Translations under genes and position numbers: made by a program | Shown: in pieces, positions 14,500-21,155 of the stretch | Layout of the letters: each line of letters starts with the position of its first letter | Position numbering within the stretch: position 1 is the stretch's first letter | DNA from: a virus | Length of the DNA: 45,902 nt | Strand: one strand, 5' to 3' | IMG/VR virus record: IMGVR_UViG_3300020152_000032 | Span: 1-45,902 of that record | The notes under the pieces: model-generated | Seen by the model: only the letters and a program-made list of their open reading frames with translations | What the model was told of the DNA's origin: nothing | The model's database searches: none

Positions 14500-14684
14500 C
14501 GGCGCCCGTGACGGGCGACCGCTGGATCGCCTTCGAGATGACGGACGGCGCGCGCCGCGTGGTCTGGGGCCAGGCGGGGCAGGACGTCGCCGCGCCGGCC
14601 GGGACGGTGCGGGTGGCCGGGTTCGGCCGCACGGAGGCCGAGCTCGTCGACTGGCAGCGCCGCAACCGGAGCCGGCTGCGATGA
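14496..14684 (+). CDS. Hypothetical 62-residue protein
   Basis: A GTG overlapping the upstream stop gives VTAPVTGDRWIAFEMTDGAR, then VVWGQAGQDVAAPAGTVRV and ELVDWQRRNRSRLR. The protein is probably a small beta-rich fold with a basic C-terminal helix. There is no recognised family. The stop overlaps the next ATG. Confidence 0.55.
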   Translation: MTAPVTGDRWIAFEMTDGARRVVWGQAGQDVAAPAGTVRVAGFGRTEAELVDWQRRNRSRLR

Positions 14685-15097
14685 AGCAGGAGATCGACTG
14701 CGCGCCGTGCGCCGAGGTCGCCATGCGGCTGCCGCGGTACCCCGGCGAGTACGTGCGGGTTGTGCGGGCGCCGCTCGCGCTCGAGGGCTGCCGCTGCGAC
14801 ATCTGCGGCGCGCCGCTGCCGCAGGGTGCGATCGTCAACGCGGTCTCGATGTGGTCGGACCGGGTCCCGTTGCTGGGCTGGGAGGGCGGCTACCTCGACG
14901 CGGGCTGGGAGATCCGGCGGGACGACGCGCTCGGTTTCGCGGTCGGGGACGCCGTGGTCTACCGGCCCGCGTCGGGGCGCGCGGAGGACGGCGTCGTCAC
15001 GTCGATCGGCGAGCGGTACGCGTTCGTCCGGTTCGCCGGCGCCCACCCCGACTCGCCCGGGAAGGCCTGCGACCCGCGGGACCTGGTGCCAGCATGA
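14681..15097 (+). CDS. Hypothetical zinc-knuckle protein
   Basis: This 138-residue protein carries CAPCAEV near the N-terminus and CRCDICGAPLPQGAIVN at about 37-53, followed by a beta-rich SH3-like C-terminal part (GDAVVYRPASGRAEDGVVTS). The cysteine cluster probably binds zinc. I know no family name. It is part of the interlocked run that extends from the ATPase to 15327. Confidence 0.6.
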   Translation: MKQEIDCAPCAEVAMRLPRYPGEYVRVVRAPLALEGCRCDICGAPLPQGAIVNAVSMWSDRVPLLGWEGGYLDAGWEIRRDDALGFAVGDAVVYRPASGRAEDGVVTSIGERYAFVRFAGAHPDSPGKACDPRDLVPA

Positions 15098-15327
15098 CGC
15101 GCCCGGACTTCACGGAGGCCGAGCGGCGCGTGGCCGCCGCGATCGGGGCCGCGCTCAGTCTGAGCGACATGGATCCTGCGCGCGCGGCGGCACTGTGCCT
15201 GTCGGCCGCGTCGCACTGCGCGGTGGCGGCCGGGCTCGACCTGCCGCTCATGGTCGACCAGCTCGGGGTCGTCTACAGGTCGGCGGCGGCAAGCAAGGCG
15301 CAGTCGCGCAGCGAGGCCCCCTCGTGA
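15094..15327 (+). CDS. Hypothetical 77-residue helical protein
   Basis: The protein opens MTRPDFTEAERRVAAAIGAA and is Ala-rich and predicted helical, with two cysteines (AALCLSAASHC). The ATG overlaps the previous stop by 4 bp. There is no membrane segment and no recognised family. Confidence 0.55.
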   Translation: MTRPDFTEAERRVAAAIGAALSLSDMDPARAAALCLSAASHCAVAAGLDLPLMVDQLGVVYRSAAASKAQSRSEAPS

Positions 15328-16163
15328 CGCAGGCCGAGTTCAACCGGGCGATCGCTCGCTGGGAGCGCGACATCCGCGCCTGGGCCGCCGCCCGGGTTGC
15401 TGAGCTCCGGGGAGGGGTTGCGGAGGTGGGCCGCCCTAAAGCCACCCCGGCGCCGCGGCGGACCCGCGGCATGCGCCGACCCCGACGCCTGGCGGCCGAG
15501 GTCGGCGCAGTCGGCGCGCGCGAGGTCCCACGGGCGAGCGCGCGCCGGCCGCGAATCGAGGGACCACCCGGGCCAGGGCCTCGTGCAGCGTCAGATGCGG
15601 CCCAGTCGGTAACGCCGGCCGATGCCGGCGAACCCCGACCCGCCGGGCTGGGGGGTCCGGCACTATCCCGGGCGCCTGGCGCCGGCCTGAGCGCGGTACC
15701 CGCGAGGACGGCCGACGACGGAGGCGACCGCCGCGCAACGATCGCGGAGCGTGCGCGCGCGCGCCGCGAAGCCGGGCCGGCGGTCGGGGGTTCGAGTCCC
15801 TCGACCGGGGCCAGGAGGCCAGATGCCGAAGCGAGGCGCGCGGTGGGTGCTCGAGCCGAACGCGCCCTGCCCGAAGTGCGGGACCCCGGTCCCGTGGATG
15901 CGGAACCTGCAGAGCGGCGAGCGGCTGATGGCGCGGGGCGCTCAGCTCCATCGGACGGCGGACGATCGGCGGTGCTCAGCGTGGCACGACCAGCAGGCGG
16001 AGGAGCAGCGGCGGGCGGCGGATCAGGCGTAAGTAGCTGGGGGGGGGCTTTCGTCAGCCGAGCTCGCTGCGGATCTCGCCGACGAAGCGTGGGGGTTCTG
16101 GCGTGCGCGCTGAGCTGCCGCGGCCGCGCTCGAGCTGGGTCGTCGTTGAGGACGGCGGCGTGA
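15324..16163 (+). CDS. Uncertain open frame, probably only its first part is coding
   Basis: A GTG overlapping the upstream stop begins VTQAEFNRAIARWERDIRAW, a believable helical start with GC-rich third codon positions up to about 15540. After that the frame stays open, but third positions lose their GC bias, the translation becomes Pro/Arg/Gly filler, and it runs across a tRNA-like element and through the well-supported gene at 15823. I suspect a short gene of 60-75 codons that has lost its stop, or chance openness in high-GC DNA. Confidence 0.25.
   Translation: MTQAEFNRAIARWERDIRAWAAARVAELRGGVAEVGRPKATPAPRRTRGMRRPRRLAAEVGAVGAREVPRASARRPRIEGPPGPGPRAASDAAQSVTPADAGEPRPAGLGGPALSRAPGAGLSAVPARTADDGGDRRATIAERARARREAGPAVGGSSPSTGARRPDAEARRAVGARAERALPEVRDPGPVDAEPAERRAADGAGRSAPSDGGRSAVLSVARPAGGGAAAGGGSGVSSWGGAFVSRARCGSRRRSVGVLACALSCRGRARAGSSLRTAA
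15545..15822. other. Non-coding, strongly structured segment
   Basis: No convincing gene is seen here. The DNA contains several stable potential hairpins. The clearest is a two-tier stem: GTCGG (15605-15609) pairs with CCGAC (15635-15639) around a perfect 7-bp stem CGCCGGC/GCCGGCG (15613-15619, 15624-15630) with a CGAT tetraloop. The segment ends in a tRNA-like 3' end at 15786-15813. A structured RNA, a decayed tRNA or a former integration site are all possible. Confidence 0.35.
15786..15813 (+). other. tRNA-like 3' end (T arm, acceptor strand and CCA)
   Basis: GGGGG-TTCGAGT-CCCTC (15786-15802) is a normal 5-bp T stem with a consensus T loop and one G-T pair. It is followed by seven acceptor bases GACCGGG (15803-15809), a discriminator G and an encoded CCA (15811-15813). 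No matching 5' acceptor strand or anticodon arm is found within 60-100 bp upstream, so this is not scored as a functional tRNA. The CCA leads directly into the ribosome site of the gene at 15823. Confidence 0.45.
15823..16032 (+). CDS. Small zinc-ribbon protein
   Basis: This 69-residue protein has CPKCGTPVPWMRNLQSGERLM and a later C-S-A-W-H, which together may form a zinc site. It begins MPKRGARWVLEPNAP. A strong AGGAGG lies 5 bp before the ATG, one of the best ribosome sites in the window, so it is translated independently of the uncertain frame that overlaps it. Directly after its stop is a run of nine G (16039-16047). The 131-bp gap after it shows no other gene. Confidence 0.65.
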   Translation: MPKRGARWVLEPNAPCPKCGTPVPWMRNLQSGERLMARGAQLHRTADDRRCSAWHDQQAEEQRRAADQA

Positions 16164-16173
16164 GGTGCGCGTC

Positions 16174-16446
16174 GTGAGCATCCGACCCGCGGCCGAGCAG
16201 CAGCTCGTGCGGCAGTGGCGAGTCCTACAGGACCTCGCGGCGGCCGGCCCCGGTTGCACGATCGCCGAGCTCGCGCGCCGCCACGGCGTGTCGAAGGCGA
16301 CGCTGCAACGCGACGTCGACACCCTTGCCCTGGTTTTCCGCGTCGACCAGGTGCCCGATCCGCGCCACTCCCAGCGCCGCCTGTGGCGCGCGGCGATCGC
16401 GGACGCGGCAGCGGAACCTCGACTCGAGGAGGAGCGCGCGGCATGA
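16174..16446 (+). CDS. Winged-helix DNA-binding protein
   Basis: This protein of about 90 residues contains LQDLAAAGPGCTIAELARRH and GVSKATLQRDVDTL, the N-terminal HTH typical of DeoR/WYL-type regulators (an HTH followed by R-D-h-x-x-L). Only the DNA-binding domain is present. The C-terminus is Arg-rich and then acidic (EEERAA). GTG 16174 is preferred because TGAGG lies 8 bp upstream; GTG 16165 is also in frame. Its target is unknown, and regulation of this arm or of excision are options given the integrase downstream. Confidence 0.65.
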   Translation: MSIRPAAEQQLVRQWRVLQDLAAAGPGCTIAELARRHGVSKATLQRDVDTLALVFRVDQVPDPRHSQRRLWRAAIADAAAEPRLEEERAA

Positions 16447-16706
16447 AGACCGGCGACACGGTGAGGGACTCGATCACCGGCGAGACCTGGACGCTCGCCT
16501 ACTACGACGCCGAGCGCGACGAGGCGGCTTGGTGCGGCTGGCCGGAGGGCATGGTGCAGCGCGCCAGCGAGCGGCTCACGCTGGTCGAGGCCTGCACGCC
16601 GGCGGAGGAGCTCAAGCTGCTGCGCGAGATCGCGGCGATCGCGGAGAGCGACCATCGCCAGCGTCGGGCCCAGCGCATCCTGCGCGAGCGGGGCCTCGAG
16701 TCGTGA
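16443..16706 (+). CDS. Hypothetical phage protein, KOW/SH3-like
   Basis: This 87-residue protein reads MKTGDTVRDSITGETWTLAY, then DEAAWCGWPEGMV, then a helical C-terminus (EELKLLREIAAIAESD). The N-terminal half resembles the small beta-barrel of phage proteins that start with K-x-G-D-x-V. No function is assigned. The ATG overlaps the upstream stop by 4 bp. Confidence 0.6.
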   Translation: MKTGDTVRDSITGETWTLAYYDAERDEAAWCGWPEGMVQRASERLTLVEACTPAEELKLLREIAAIAESDHRQRRAQRILRERGLES

Positions 16707-17089
16707 CGGCCTACCTGCACGAGCCCGCGTGGTTCGACGAGGTCCTGCCGAGCGTCGTCCCGGCCGGCTGGCGCGTGCTCGAGCGCCGACTCGACGGGGC
16801 CAAGTACCACCACGGCCTGCGCCGGCTGCTCGTGATCCTGTCTGCCGCGATCGAGCAGGACGGCCGCCGGTGGCTGCACCTCTCGTGCTCGCACGCCGAC
16901 CGGATCCCGAAGTGGAGCGAGCTGGTCGACGTCAAGGAGACGTTCCTCGGCCTCGAGCGGTACGCGTACAAGGTCGTTCCGCCGCGCTCGCGATACGTGA
17001 ACATCAACCCCCGGGTCCTGCACCTCTTCGCGTGCCTCGACGGCGAGCCGCCGCTGCCCGACTTCACGCATGGGGGCGAGACGCTGTGA
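16703..17089 (+). CDS. Conserved phage protein, DUF7694-like
   Basis: This 128-residue protein has RRWLHLSCSHADRIPKWSEL followed by VDVKETFLGLERYAYKVVPP and YVNINPRVLHLFACLDG. This order, W-x-H-L-S then P-x-W-x-E-L then K-E-x-F-x-G then hydrophobic-V-x-P-P and Y-V-N-I-x-P, is one I know from a widespread phage family (DUF7694), which has no characterised role. The GTG overlaps the upstream stop by 4 bp. Confidence 0.65.
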   Translation: MTAYLHEPAWFDEVLPSVVPAGWRVLERRLDGAKYHHGLRRLLVILSAAIEQDGRRWLHLSCSHADRIPKWSELVDVKETFLGLERYAYKVVPPRSRYVNINPRVLHLFACLDGEPPLPDFTHGGETL

Positions 17090-17403
17090 CGGGACGGACG
17101 ACAACCCCGAAGCTCAGCGCCCGGGAGCGGGCCAAGGCCGAGCTGATCGCTGGTGCGGCAGCCCGGCGCGTCGTGGCAACACTCGTCGCGCACGGGATCT
17201 TGCCGCGTCGCGCCCTGGAGGAGCGATGCGACAGCGAAAGAGAGGACGAGTCCTTGGACCCTACAGAGAACGAGCAGGCTGGCGGATCATCGTCGTCGAG
17301 AGAGACGGCGCGCGCCATCCTAGCCTCCATCCGAGCGAAGAGGAGGCGAACGACGTCGCCGCCGAGCTCCGAGCCCAGCTCGAGCTCGAGGAGACGACGG
17401 TGA
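17086..17403 (+). CDS. Hypothetical protein overlapping the integrase start
   Basis: A GTG overlapping the upstream stop starts VTGRTTTPKLSARERAKAEL, a plausible basic helical protein. From 17226 onward the frame lies inside the integrase gene and becomes Ser/Arg/Glu-rich, as expected for out-of-frame reading. Either a 105-residue protein overlaps the integrase by 178 bp, or a frameshift or truncation has removed its real end. Confidence 0.4.
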   Translation: MTGRTTTPKLSARERAKAELIAGAAARRVVATLVAHGILPRRALEERCDSEREDESLDPTENEQAGGSSSSRETARAILASIRAKRRRTTSPPSSEPSSSSRRRR

Positions 17404-18269
17404 GCGCGGCGATCAAGGAGTACGTCGCGTACCTCGCGACCGACAAGGGCCGCCGGGCGTCGAGCGTCGAACGCTGCGAGCGGCACCTGCACGCCATGAT
17501 GCCGGACGGGGAGGCCGTCCTCGCCGACATCGGGCCGAAGAACGCCACGGCGCTCTACGAGGCGATGCGCACGCGCAAGAGCGACAAGACGGGGCGGCCC
17601 CCGGCGGTCGACACCCAGCGCAACTGCCTCAACGAGGTGGGCACGTTTGCGCGGTGGGCGGTCCGTCGGCGCTACCTGCAGGCCGACCCGTTCGCGGGGA
17701 TCGAAGCCAAGGGCAAGCGCAGGCGGGGCAAGCCACAGCTCCGGCTCGACGAGGCCCGGACGCTGCTGTCGGTCACGCTGGCGGCGACCGAGGTCGGCGA
17801 CCGGGGCGCGCTGGTCGTCGCGCTGATCCTGCTCACGGGGTTCCGGGCGAGCGAGTCGGCGGGGCTCGAAGGTCGCGACGTCGACGACGACGGCCGGCTC
17901 CTCTGGATCGATGAGGGCAAGACCGACGCCGCCGCGCGCCGCATGGCGACGCCGGAGATGCTGGTCCCCGTCCTCAAGGAGATCGCGAAGGAGGGCGGCG
18001 CGCTGTGGCCGAAGACGGACCGCCACTGGGTCCACCGCCAGGTCGTCAAGTGGTGCAAACGGGCCGGCGTCAGCCGGGTCACCCCGCACGGCCTGCGCGG
18101 CACGCACTCGACGCTGGCCCAGGAGCACGGCGCCACCTCGCACGTGGTCGCCGCGGCCCTGGGTCACACGTCACACGTCGTCACCGAACGCCACTACACC
18201 GCGCTCGGCACCGCCGAGCAAGCCCAGGCGCGCCGCGCCCAGCGGCTCCTGACCGACGGCGGCAAGTAG
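17226..18269 (+). CDS. int: Tyrosine-family integrase
   Basis: This 347-residue integrase should recombine attP with a tRNA-Leu gene in the host. It has an N-terminal basic arm-binding segment (GWRIIVVERDGARHPSLHP), a core-binding SAM-like domain (about 58-150) and the catalytic domain with R207 (LTGFRASE), K232, H288 and R291 (PHGLRGTH), H314 (LGHTSHVV) and nucleophile Y324 (ERHYTAL). All catalytic positions are present. GGAGGAGCG directly precedes the ATG. The attP-like tRNA segment begins 80 bp after its stop, the usual arrangement for tRNA-targeting phages. No excisionase is certain; the HTH proteins at 1370 or 16174 are candidates. Confidence 0.9.
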   Translation: MRQRKRGRVLGPYRERAGWRIIVVERDGARHPSLHPSEEEANDVAAELRAQLELEETTVSAAIKEYVAYLATDKGRRASSVERCERHLHAMMPDGEAVLADIGPKNATALYEAMRTRKSDKTGRPPAVDTQRNCLNEVGTFARWAVRRRYLQADPFAGIEAKGKRRRGKPQLRLDEARTLLSVTLAATEVGDRGALVVALILLTGFRASESAGLEGRDVDDDGRLLWIDEGKTDAAARRMATPEMLVPVLKEIAKEGGALWPKTDRHWVHRQVVKWCKRAGVSRVTPHGLRGTHSTLAQEHGATSHVVAAALGHTSHVVTERHYTALGTAEQAQARRAQRLLTDGGK

Positions 18270-18349
18270 CCGATGATCCGATCGACCGATGCGCATTCCG
18301 CAGCCGTTCCGCTGGAAGGCGATTCGTTGATCGGGAGACGTCTAAGTCG

Positions 18350-18405
18350 TGCGAGAGGCCGGACTCGAACCGGCACGTCCGCGAGGACACTGGAACCTAA
18401 ATCCC
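18350..18405 (-). other. attP core: 3' half of a tRNA-Leu gene
   Basis: Read on the minus strand, this segment runs from an anticodon loop ATTTAGG (anticodon TAG) through the 3' anticodon stem TTCCAG, a class II variable arm GTCC-TCGC-GGAC, a perfect T arm GCCGG-TTCGAGT-CCGGC, the acceptor strand CTCTCGC and discriminator A. The following CGA replaces CCA, and the 5' half is absent, so this is not a working tRNA. Its position just past the integrase identifies it as the attP identity block that would restore the host tRNA-Leu after insertion. The gap 18270-18502 holds no gene. Confidence 0.85.
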
Positions 18406-18502
18406 GTAGTACCGAACTATCGCCTACACCTAACCACGCAAGAAATTCCGCAACGCGGCAAGGTCTCGTGCCCCTTCGACCGCTGCGGAACAGCGAGGCC
18501 CG

Positions 18503-18781
18503 ATGAGCGCCACCCGAGAGGAGCGCGCGCGACGCGCCCTGGCGCGCCACAACCGGCGCTCGATCGAAGCCGGCACCCCGGCCCCCAAGCTCGCCAGGAT
18601 GCTGGTCGCCGCCTCGCCACCTTGGCCGCGGCGGCGGTTCCGGGTGGAGGGCACGATCGGCGGCCCCACGGCGCTCATGCGGCGGGAGCGCGCCGAGCGG
18701 GTCGTCGCGCGCTGGGGCGGCCGGGTGGTCGAGATCCTCCCGCCCTATCGTGCCTGGCGGGCGGCCGGAGGTCGGCGGTGA
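18503..18781 (+). CDS. Hypothetical basic protein
   Basis: This 92-residue protein is Arg/Ala-rich, with MSATREERARRALARHNRRS at the start and an RFRVEGTIGGPTALM strand region in the middle. It is the first gene after attP on this strand and has no clear ribosome site. Nucleic-acid binding is possible from its charge alone. There is no recognised family. Confidence 0.5.
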   Translation: MSATREERARRALARHNRRSIEAGTPAPKLARMLVAASPPWPRRRFRVEGTIGGPTALMRRERAERVVARWGGRVVEILPPYRAWRAAGGRR

Positions 18782-19020
18782 TCGGCGTCTTCACGGCCCG
18801 AGACGTCGAGGTCGCGCTGGAGAGCGCCGGACAGGTCCTCGGCCTGCGCGAGGGCGAGGTGACGGTCCCCGAGCCGGGCAGGGTGCTCATCGCGGCAACA
18901 CTGCCCGCTTGGTCCTGGGTCGCGTTCGGCCTCTGGCATCGCTGGGCCCGCCGCGCCCTACGCTCGGTGGTTGAGCCCCACCTGCCGGTCGGCGTCACCC
19001 TCGAGGTCCGGGTCCGATGA
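18778..19020 (+). CDS. Hypothetical 80-residue protein
   Basis: A GTG overlapping the previous stop gives VIGVFTARDVEVALESAGQV, then VTVPEPGRVLIAATLPAWSW and LWHRWARRALRSVVEPHLPV. A beta-alpha pattern and a C-terminal strand (GVTLEVRV) suggest a small folded domain. There are no cysteines and no recognised family. The stop overlaps the methylase ATG. Confidence 0.55.
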   Translation: MIGVFTARDVEVALESAGQVLGLREGEVTVPEPGRVLIAATLPAWSWVAFGLWHRWARRALRSVVEPHLPVGVTLEVRVR

Positions 19021-19550
19021 CGGCTGTCGCCCCGGCGAAGCCCCGGCTCCGGGCCACCCACGCGCGCAAGGCGACCGGCGGGTCCGATACCTGGCGCACG
19101 CCGGAGGCCGTCCTCGAGCGGGTGCGCCGGATCGCGCCGATCGACCTCGACCCCTGCACGAGCAAGGCGAACCCAGTCCTCGCGCGGCACTGGCTCACCG
19201 AGCGCGAGGACGGCCTCGTGGGCTCGTGGGCGAGCGCGGTGCGTCCTGGCAGCCTCGTCTACGTCAACCCGCCCTACTCCAGCGCGGCCGCGTGGGCCAC
19301 GAAAGTCGCCGAGGAGGCGCGAGAGAACGCTCTCGAGATCGTCTCGCTCGTCGCCGCGCGGCCGGACTCGCGATGGTTCTACCGCCTCGTCTGGGACACC
19401 GCGCAGGCCGTCTGCTTCTGGCGCGGCCGGCTGCGGTTCGTCGGCGCGACGAGCTCGGCGCCCTTCCCCAGCGCCGTCGTCTACCACGGCGAGCGGCTCT
19501 GGGCGTTCGAGGCCGCGTTCCACGACGCCGGCCGGGTCCTGCGGCTGTGA
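19017..19550 (+). CDS. Phage DNA N6-adenine methyltransferase (Dam-like)
   Basis: This 177-residue protein belongs by motif to the small phage DNA N-6-adenine methylase family. TWRTPEAVLERV and IDLDPCTSKANPV (the S-adenosylmethionine region, D45-P-C) precede the catalytic NPPY (84-87) in LVYVNPPYSSAAAWATK, and FWRGRLRFVGATSSAPFPSA follows, as in family members. It probably methylates phage DNA against host restriction or for regulation. There is no cognate nuclease beside it, so it is an orphan. The ATG overlaps the upstream stop by 4 bp. Confidence 0.85.
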   Translation: MTAVAPAKPRLRATHARKATGGSDTWRTPEAVLERVRRIAPIDLDPCTSKANPVLARHWLTEREDGLVGSWASAVRPGSLVYVNPPYSSAAAWATKVAEEARENALEIVSLVAARPDSRWFYRLVWDTAQAVCFWRGRLRFVGATSSAPFPSAVVYHGERLWAFEAAFHDAGRVLRL

Positions 19551-19571
19551 GCGGCGCGAGGTCGGCACCGG

Positions 19572-19805
19572 CTACGGCGCTACCTGATTCTCCACTTTGC
19601 CGTTCGGATGAACCCAAACGACTCGGCCGTCGTCGCGGCCGTCGCCGGGCCCGATGAGCTGGACGAGCTCCCCCCGCGCCTTGGCCAGGCGCTTCGCTTC
19701 CTCGATGGCCTCGCCCCACGCGTAATTGGCGTCGCGGTCGTTCTCGATGCTCTTGATGACGTCTGCGATGTGCGAGAAGCCGTCGGCGTCCACGAAGATG
19801 CGCAT
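19572..19805 (-). CDS. Hypothetical 77-residue protein on the opposite strand
   Basis: Starting at an ATG with GAGGAT 7 bp upstream, it reads MRIFVDADGFSHIADVIKSI, then AYAWGEAIEEAKRLAKARG after a short acidic stretch, and VVWVHPNGKVENQVAP. The alternation of strands and helices looks like a real small fold. It is the only minus-strand gene between 8 and 22 kb, convergent to the methylase, so it may be an independently acquired gene. An in-frame ATG upstream (19913) would add 36 poorly composed residues. Confidence 0.55.
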   Translation of the reverse strand: MRIFVDADGFSHIADVIKSIENDRDANYAWGEAIEEAKRLAKARGELVQLIGPGDGRDDGRVVWVHPNGKVENQVAP

Positions 19806-19942
19806 CGCGCCATCCTCGGCGGGAGCTGAACCGCGGATCAAGCTGGGCGCGCGAGCAGGTACGGCCCCTGCTGCCCGGCGAGGACCCACAGGAGGAGCGG
19901 CGTAGCTGGACAACCACCCGCCGCCGTGATCCTGAACGGAGC

Positions 19943-20068
19943 ATGGGGCTCAAGCCCAGGGGGCCGAGGTGCGGTGCGCGGATCGGCCAGGTCAAGTGCG
20001 AGCGCCGCGCCGGGCACGAGGGAGCCCACCTCGCGCACGTCGCGCTGGCGGGCCCGGTGCTCTGGTGA
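19943..20068 (+). CDS. 41-residue zinc-knuckle peptide
   Basis: A short frame, MGLKPRGPRCGARIGQVKCE then RRAGHEGAHLAHVALAGPV, ends in W-stop. The C-G-x-R...V-K-C-E-R-x-A-G-H-E-G-x-H arrangement (two Cys, two His) is a common small zinc element in actinobacterial and high-GC phage proteins. GAACGGAGC precedes the ATG. Its TGA overlaps the next GTG (GTGA), which supports it as a real gene. Confidence 0.6.
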   Translation: MGLKPRGPRCGARIGQVKCERRAGHEGAHLAHVALAGPVLW

Positions 20069-20292
20069 GCCGCTCGAGGCACCGCCGCCCGACGCGCGCG
20101 CGGGTCGCTCGAGCATCCGTCCGCTGGCGCCGCATCCGCCACGCGTGGATCGACCGCCACGAGCGCGCGGAGGAGGTCGAGCGGCGCGCACGGCTGGCCG
20201 CCGCCTGCGCGTGGGTCGAGCCGGGCGAAGCCGCTGCCGTCGACCTGGCCGCTGAGGTCGAGCTGGCCGCGTACCTCGACGAGGCGCCGTGA
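20065..20292 (+). CDS. Hypothetical basic-acidic helical protein
   Basis: A 75-residue protein starts at the GTG overlapping the zinc-knuckle stop. The first half is Arg-rich (VSRSRHRRPTRARVARASVR) and the second acidic and helical (AEEVERRARLAAACAWVEPG). There is no recognised family. It is accepted because of stop-start interlocking at both ends. Confidence 0.5.
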   Translation: MSRSRHRRPTRARVARASVRWRRIRHAWIDRHERAEEVERRARLAAACAWVEPGEAAAVDLAAEVELAAYLDEAP

Positions 20293-20489
20293 CCGCGCCG
20301 GCGCTCCTGGTGCCGACGATCCGGGCGGCGCTCGAGGGCGCGGCCGACGGCGAGCCCTGCGCGACGTGCCATCAGCAGGCCTCCCAGGCGCTGTCGGGCC
20401 GGCTCCACCCGACCTGCGCGGCGCGGATCGCCCGCGGCTGGCTCGCCGCGCTGCTCGACCAGGTGGCGGAACGAGGAGACGGATCGTGA
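20289..20489 (+). CDS. Small cysteine-containing protein upstream of endolysin
   Basis: This 66-residue protein includes CATCHQQASQALSGRLHPTC, a C-x-x-C-H...H-x-x-C arrangement that could bind zinc. It is helical elsewhere. Its GTG overlaps the previous stop by 4 bp and its stop overlaps the endolysin start, so it is probably co-translated with it. Function unknown. Confidence 0.55.
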   Translation: MTAPALLVPTIRAALEGAADGEPCATCHQQASQALSGRLHPTCAARIARGWLAALLDQVAERGDGS

Positions 20490-21085
20490 GCTGGTTCTCG
20501 GATCTCTGGGCGCGGCTGCGGGGTCTGGCCCCGGCGGAGGCCGTCGAGGTCGTCGACACTCCCCCGATGCCGCAGCCGGCGCCGCCGGCCGACGAGCACG
20601 ACACGCAGCCGATGCGGAAGCTTGTCCCGGCGCCGCCACTCGACGCCGGCATGGTCTCCGAACACTTCTCGTGGGGCGAGTTCGGCTGCAAGGACGGCAC
20701 GCCGGTGCCGCCCGAGCTGCGCCCGAACGTCATCGAGCTCTGTCGCCACCTCGAGACGATCCGCGCCGAGCTGGGCGGCCGTGCGATGCGCGTGATCTCG
20801 GGCTTCCGCACCCCCGAGTGGAACGTCGGCAAGGGGGTGAGCCACTCCCAGCACAAGGTGGCGAAGGCCGCCGACATCCGCGTGCGCGGCGTCGCGCCGC
20901 AGGTGCTCCAGGCGACGATCCTGCGTCTCATCGCGAAGGAGCGGATCCCTGAGGGCGGGATCGGCCTCTACCTGCCGCGCCCGGAGTTGCCGCCCTCGGC
21001 GAAGTACCCCAAGGGCAGGCCCGAGCGGAAGGTCGGCTGGGTCCACTACGACATCCGGGGGCGGAAGGCCCGCTGGACCGGATAG
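20486..21085 (+). CDS. Endolysin, M15-type zinc D,D-peptidase
   Basis: This 199-residue protein is read as a peptidase M15 (subfamily A-like) enzyme that cuts peptide cross-links in the cell wall. A Pro-rich N-terminal part precedes FSWGEFGCKDGTPVPPELRP, then MRVISGFRTPEWN, the zinc motif SQHKVAKAADIRV (H123, D130) and WVHYDIRG (H187), the standard M15A ligand set. There is no signal peptide, so a holin must release it. GAGGAG lies upstream of the GTG. It ends the main accessory run on the plus strand, far from the membrane proteins on the minus strand. Confidence 0.85.
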   Translation: MSWFSDLWARLRGLAPAEAVEVVDTPPMPQPAPPADEHDTQPMRKLVPAPPLDAGMVSEHFSWGEFGCKDGTPVPPELRPNVIELCRHLETIRAELGGRAMRVISGFRTPEWNVGKGVSHSQHKVAKAADIRVRGVAPQVLQATILRLIAKERIPEGGIGLYLPRPELPPSAKYPKGRPERKVGWVHYDIRGRKARWTG

Positions 21086-21120
21086 CTAAGGCGACTCGCG
21101 CCCTTCGGACGCGCCGCCGA

Positions 21121-21155
21121 ATTTCGTTGACGCCCGTCAACGAAATCCGTACCGT
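21121..21155 (+). promoter_or_regulatory. Promoter with a 26-bp perfect palindromic operator
   Basis: ATTTCGTTGACG (21121-21132) and its exact reverse complement CGTCAACGAAAT (21135-21146) flank a CC spacer. The left arm contains a near-consensus -35, TTGACG (21127-21132), followed after 17 bp by TACCGT (21150-21155) as a weak -10, just upstream of the gene at 21163. The palindrome would let a dimeric repressor cover the -35. No U-run follows, so a terminator is less likely. Confidence 0.6.

Noticed and set aside
15667-15813. A complete tRNA gene ending at the CCA at 15813
   Set aside because: The best 5' acceptor match (CCCGGGC at 15667) is 147 nt from the end and has a mismatch, and no anticodon arm with T33 could be placed. 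Only the 3' part is supported.
17226-17403. Coding in a second frame inside the 5' end of the integrase gene
   Set aside because: The composition is Ser/Arg/Glu-rich and unlike real proteins here. The integrase frame has a strong ribosome site and the better codon pattern.
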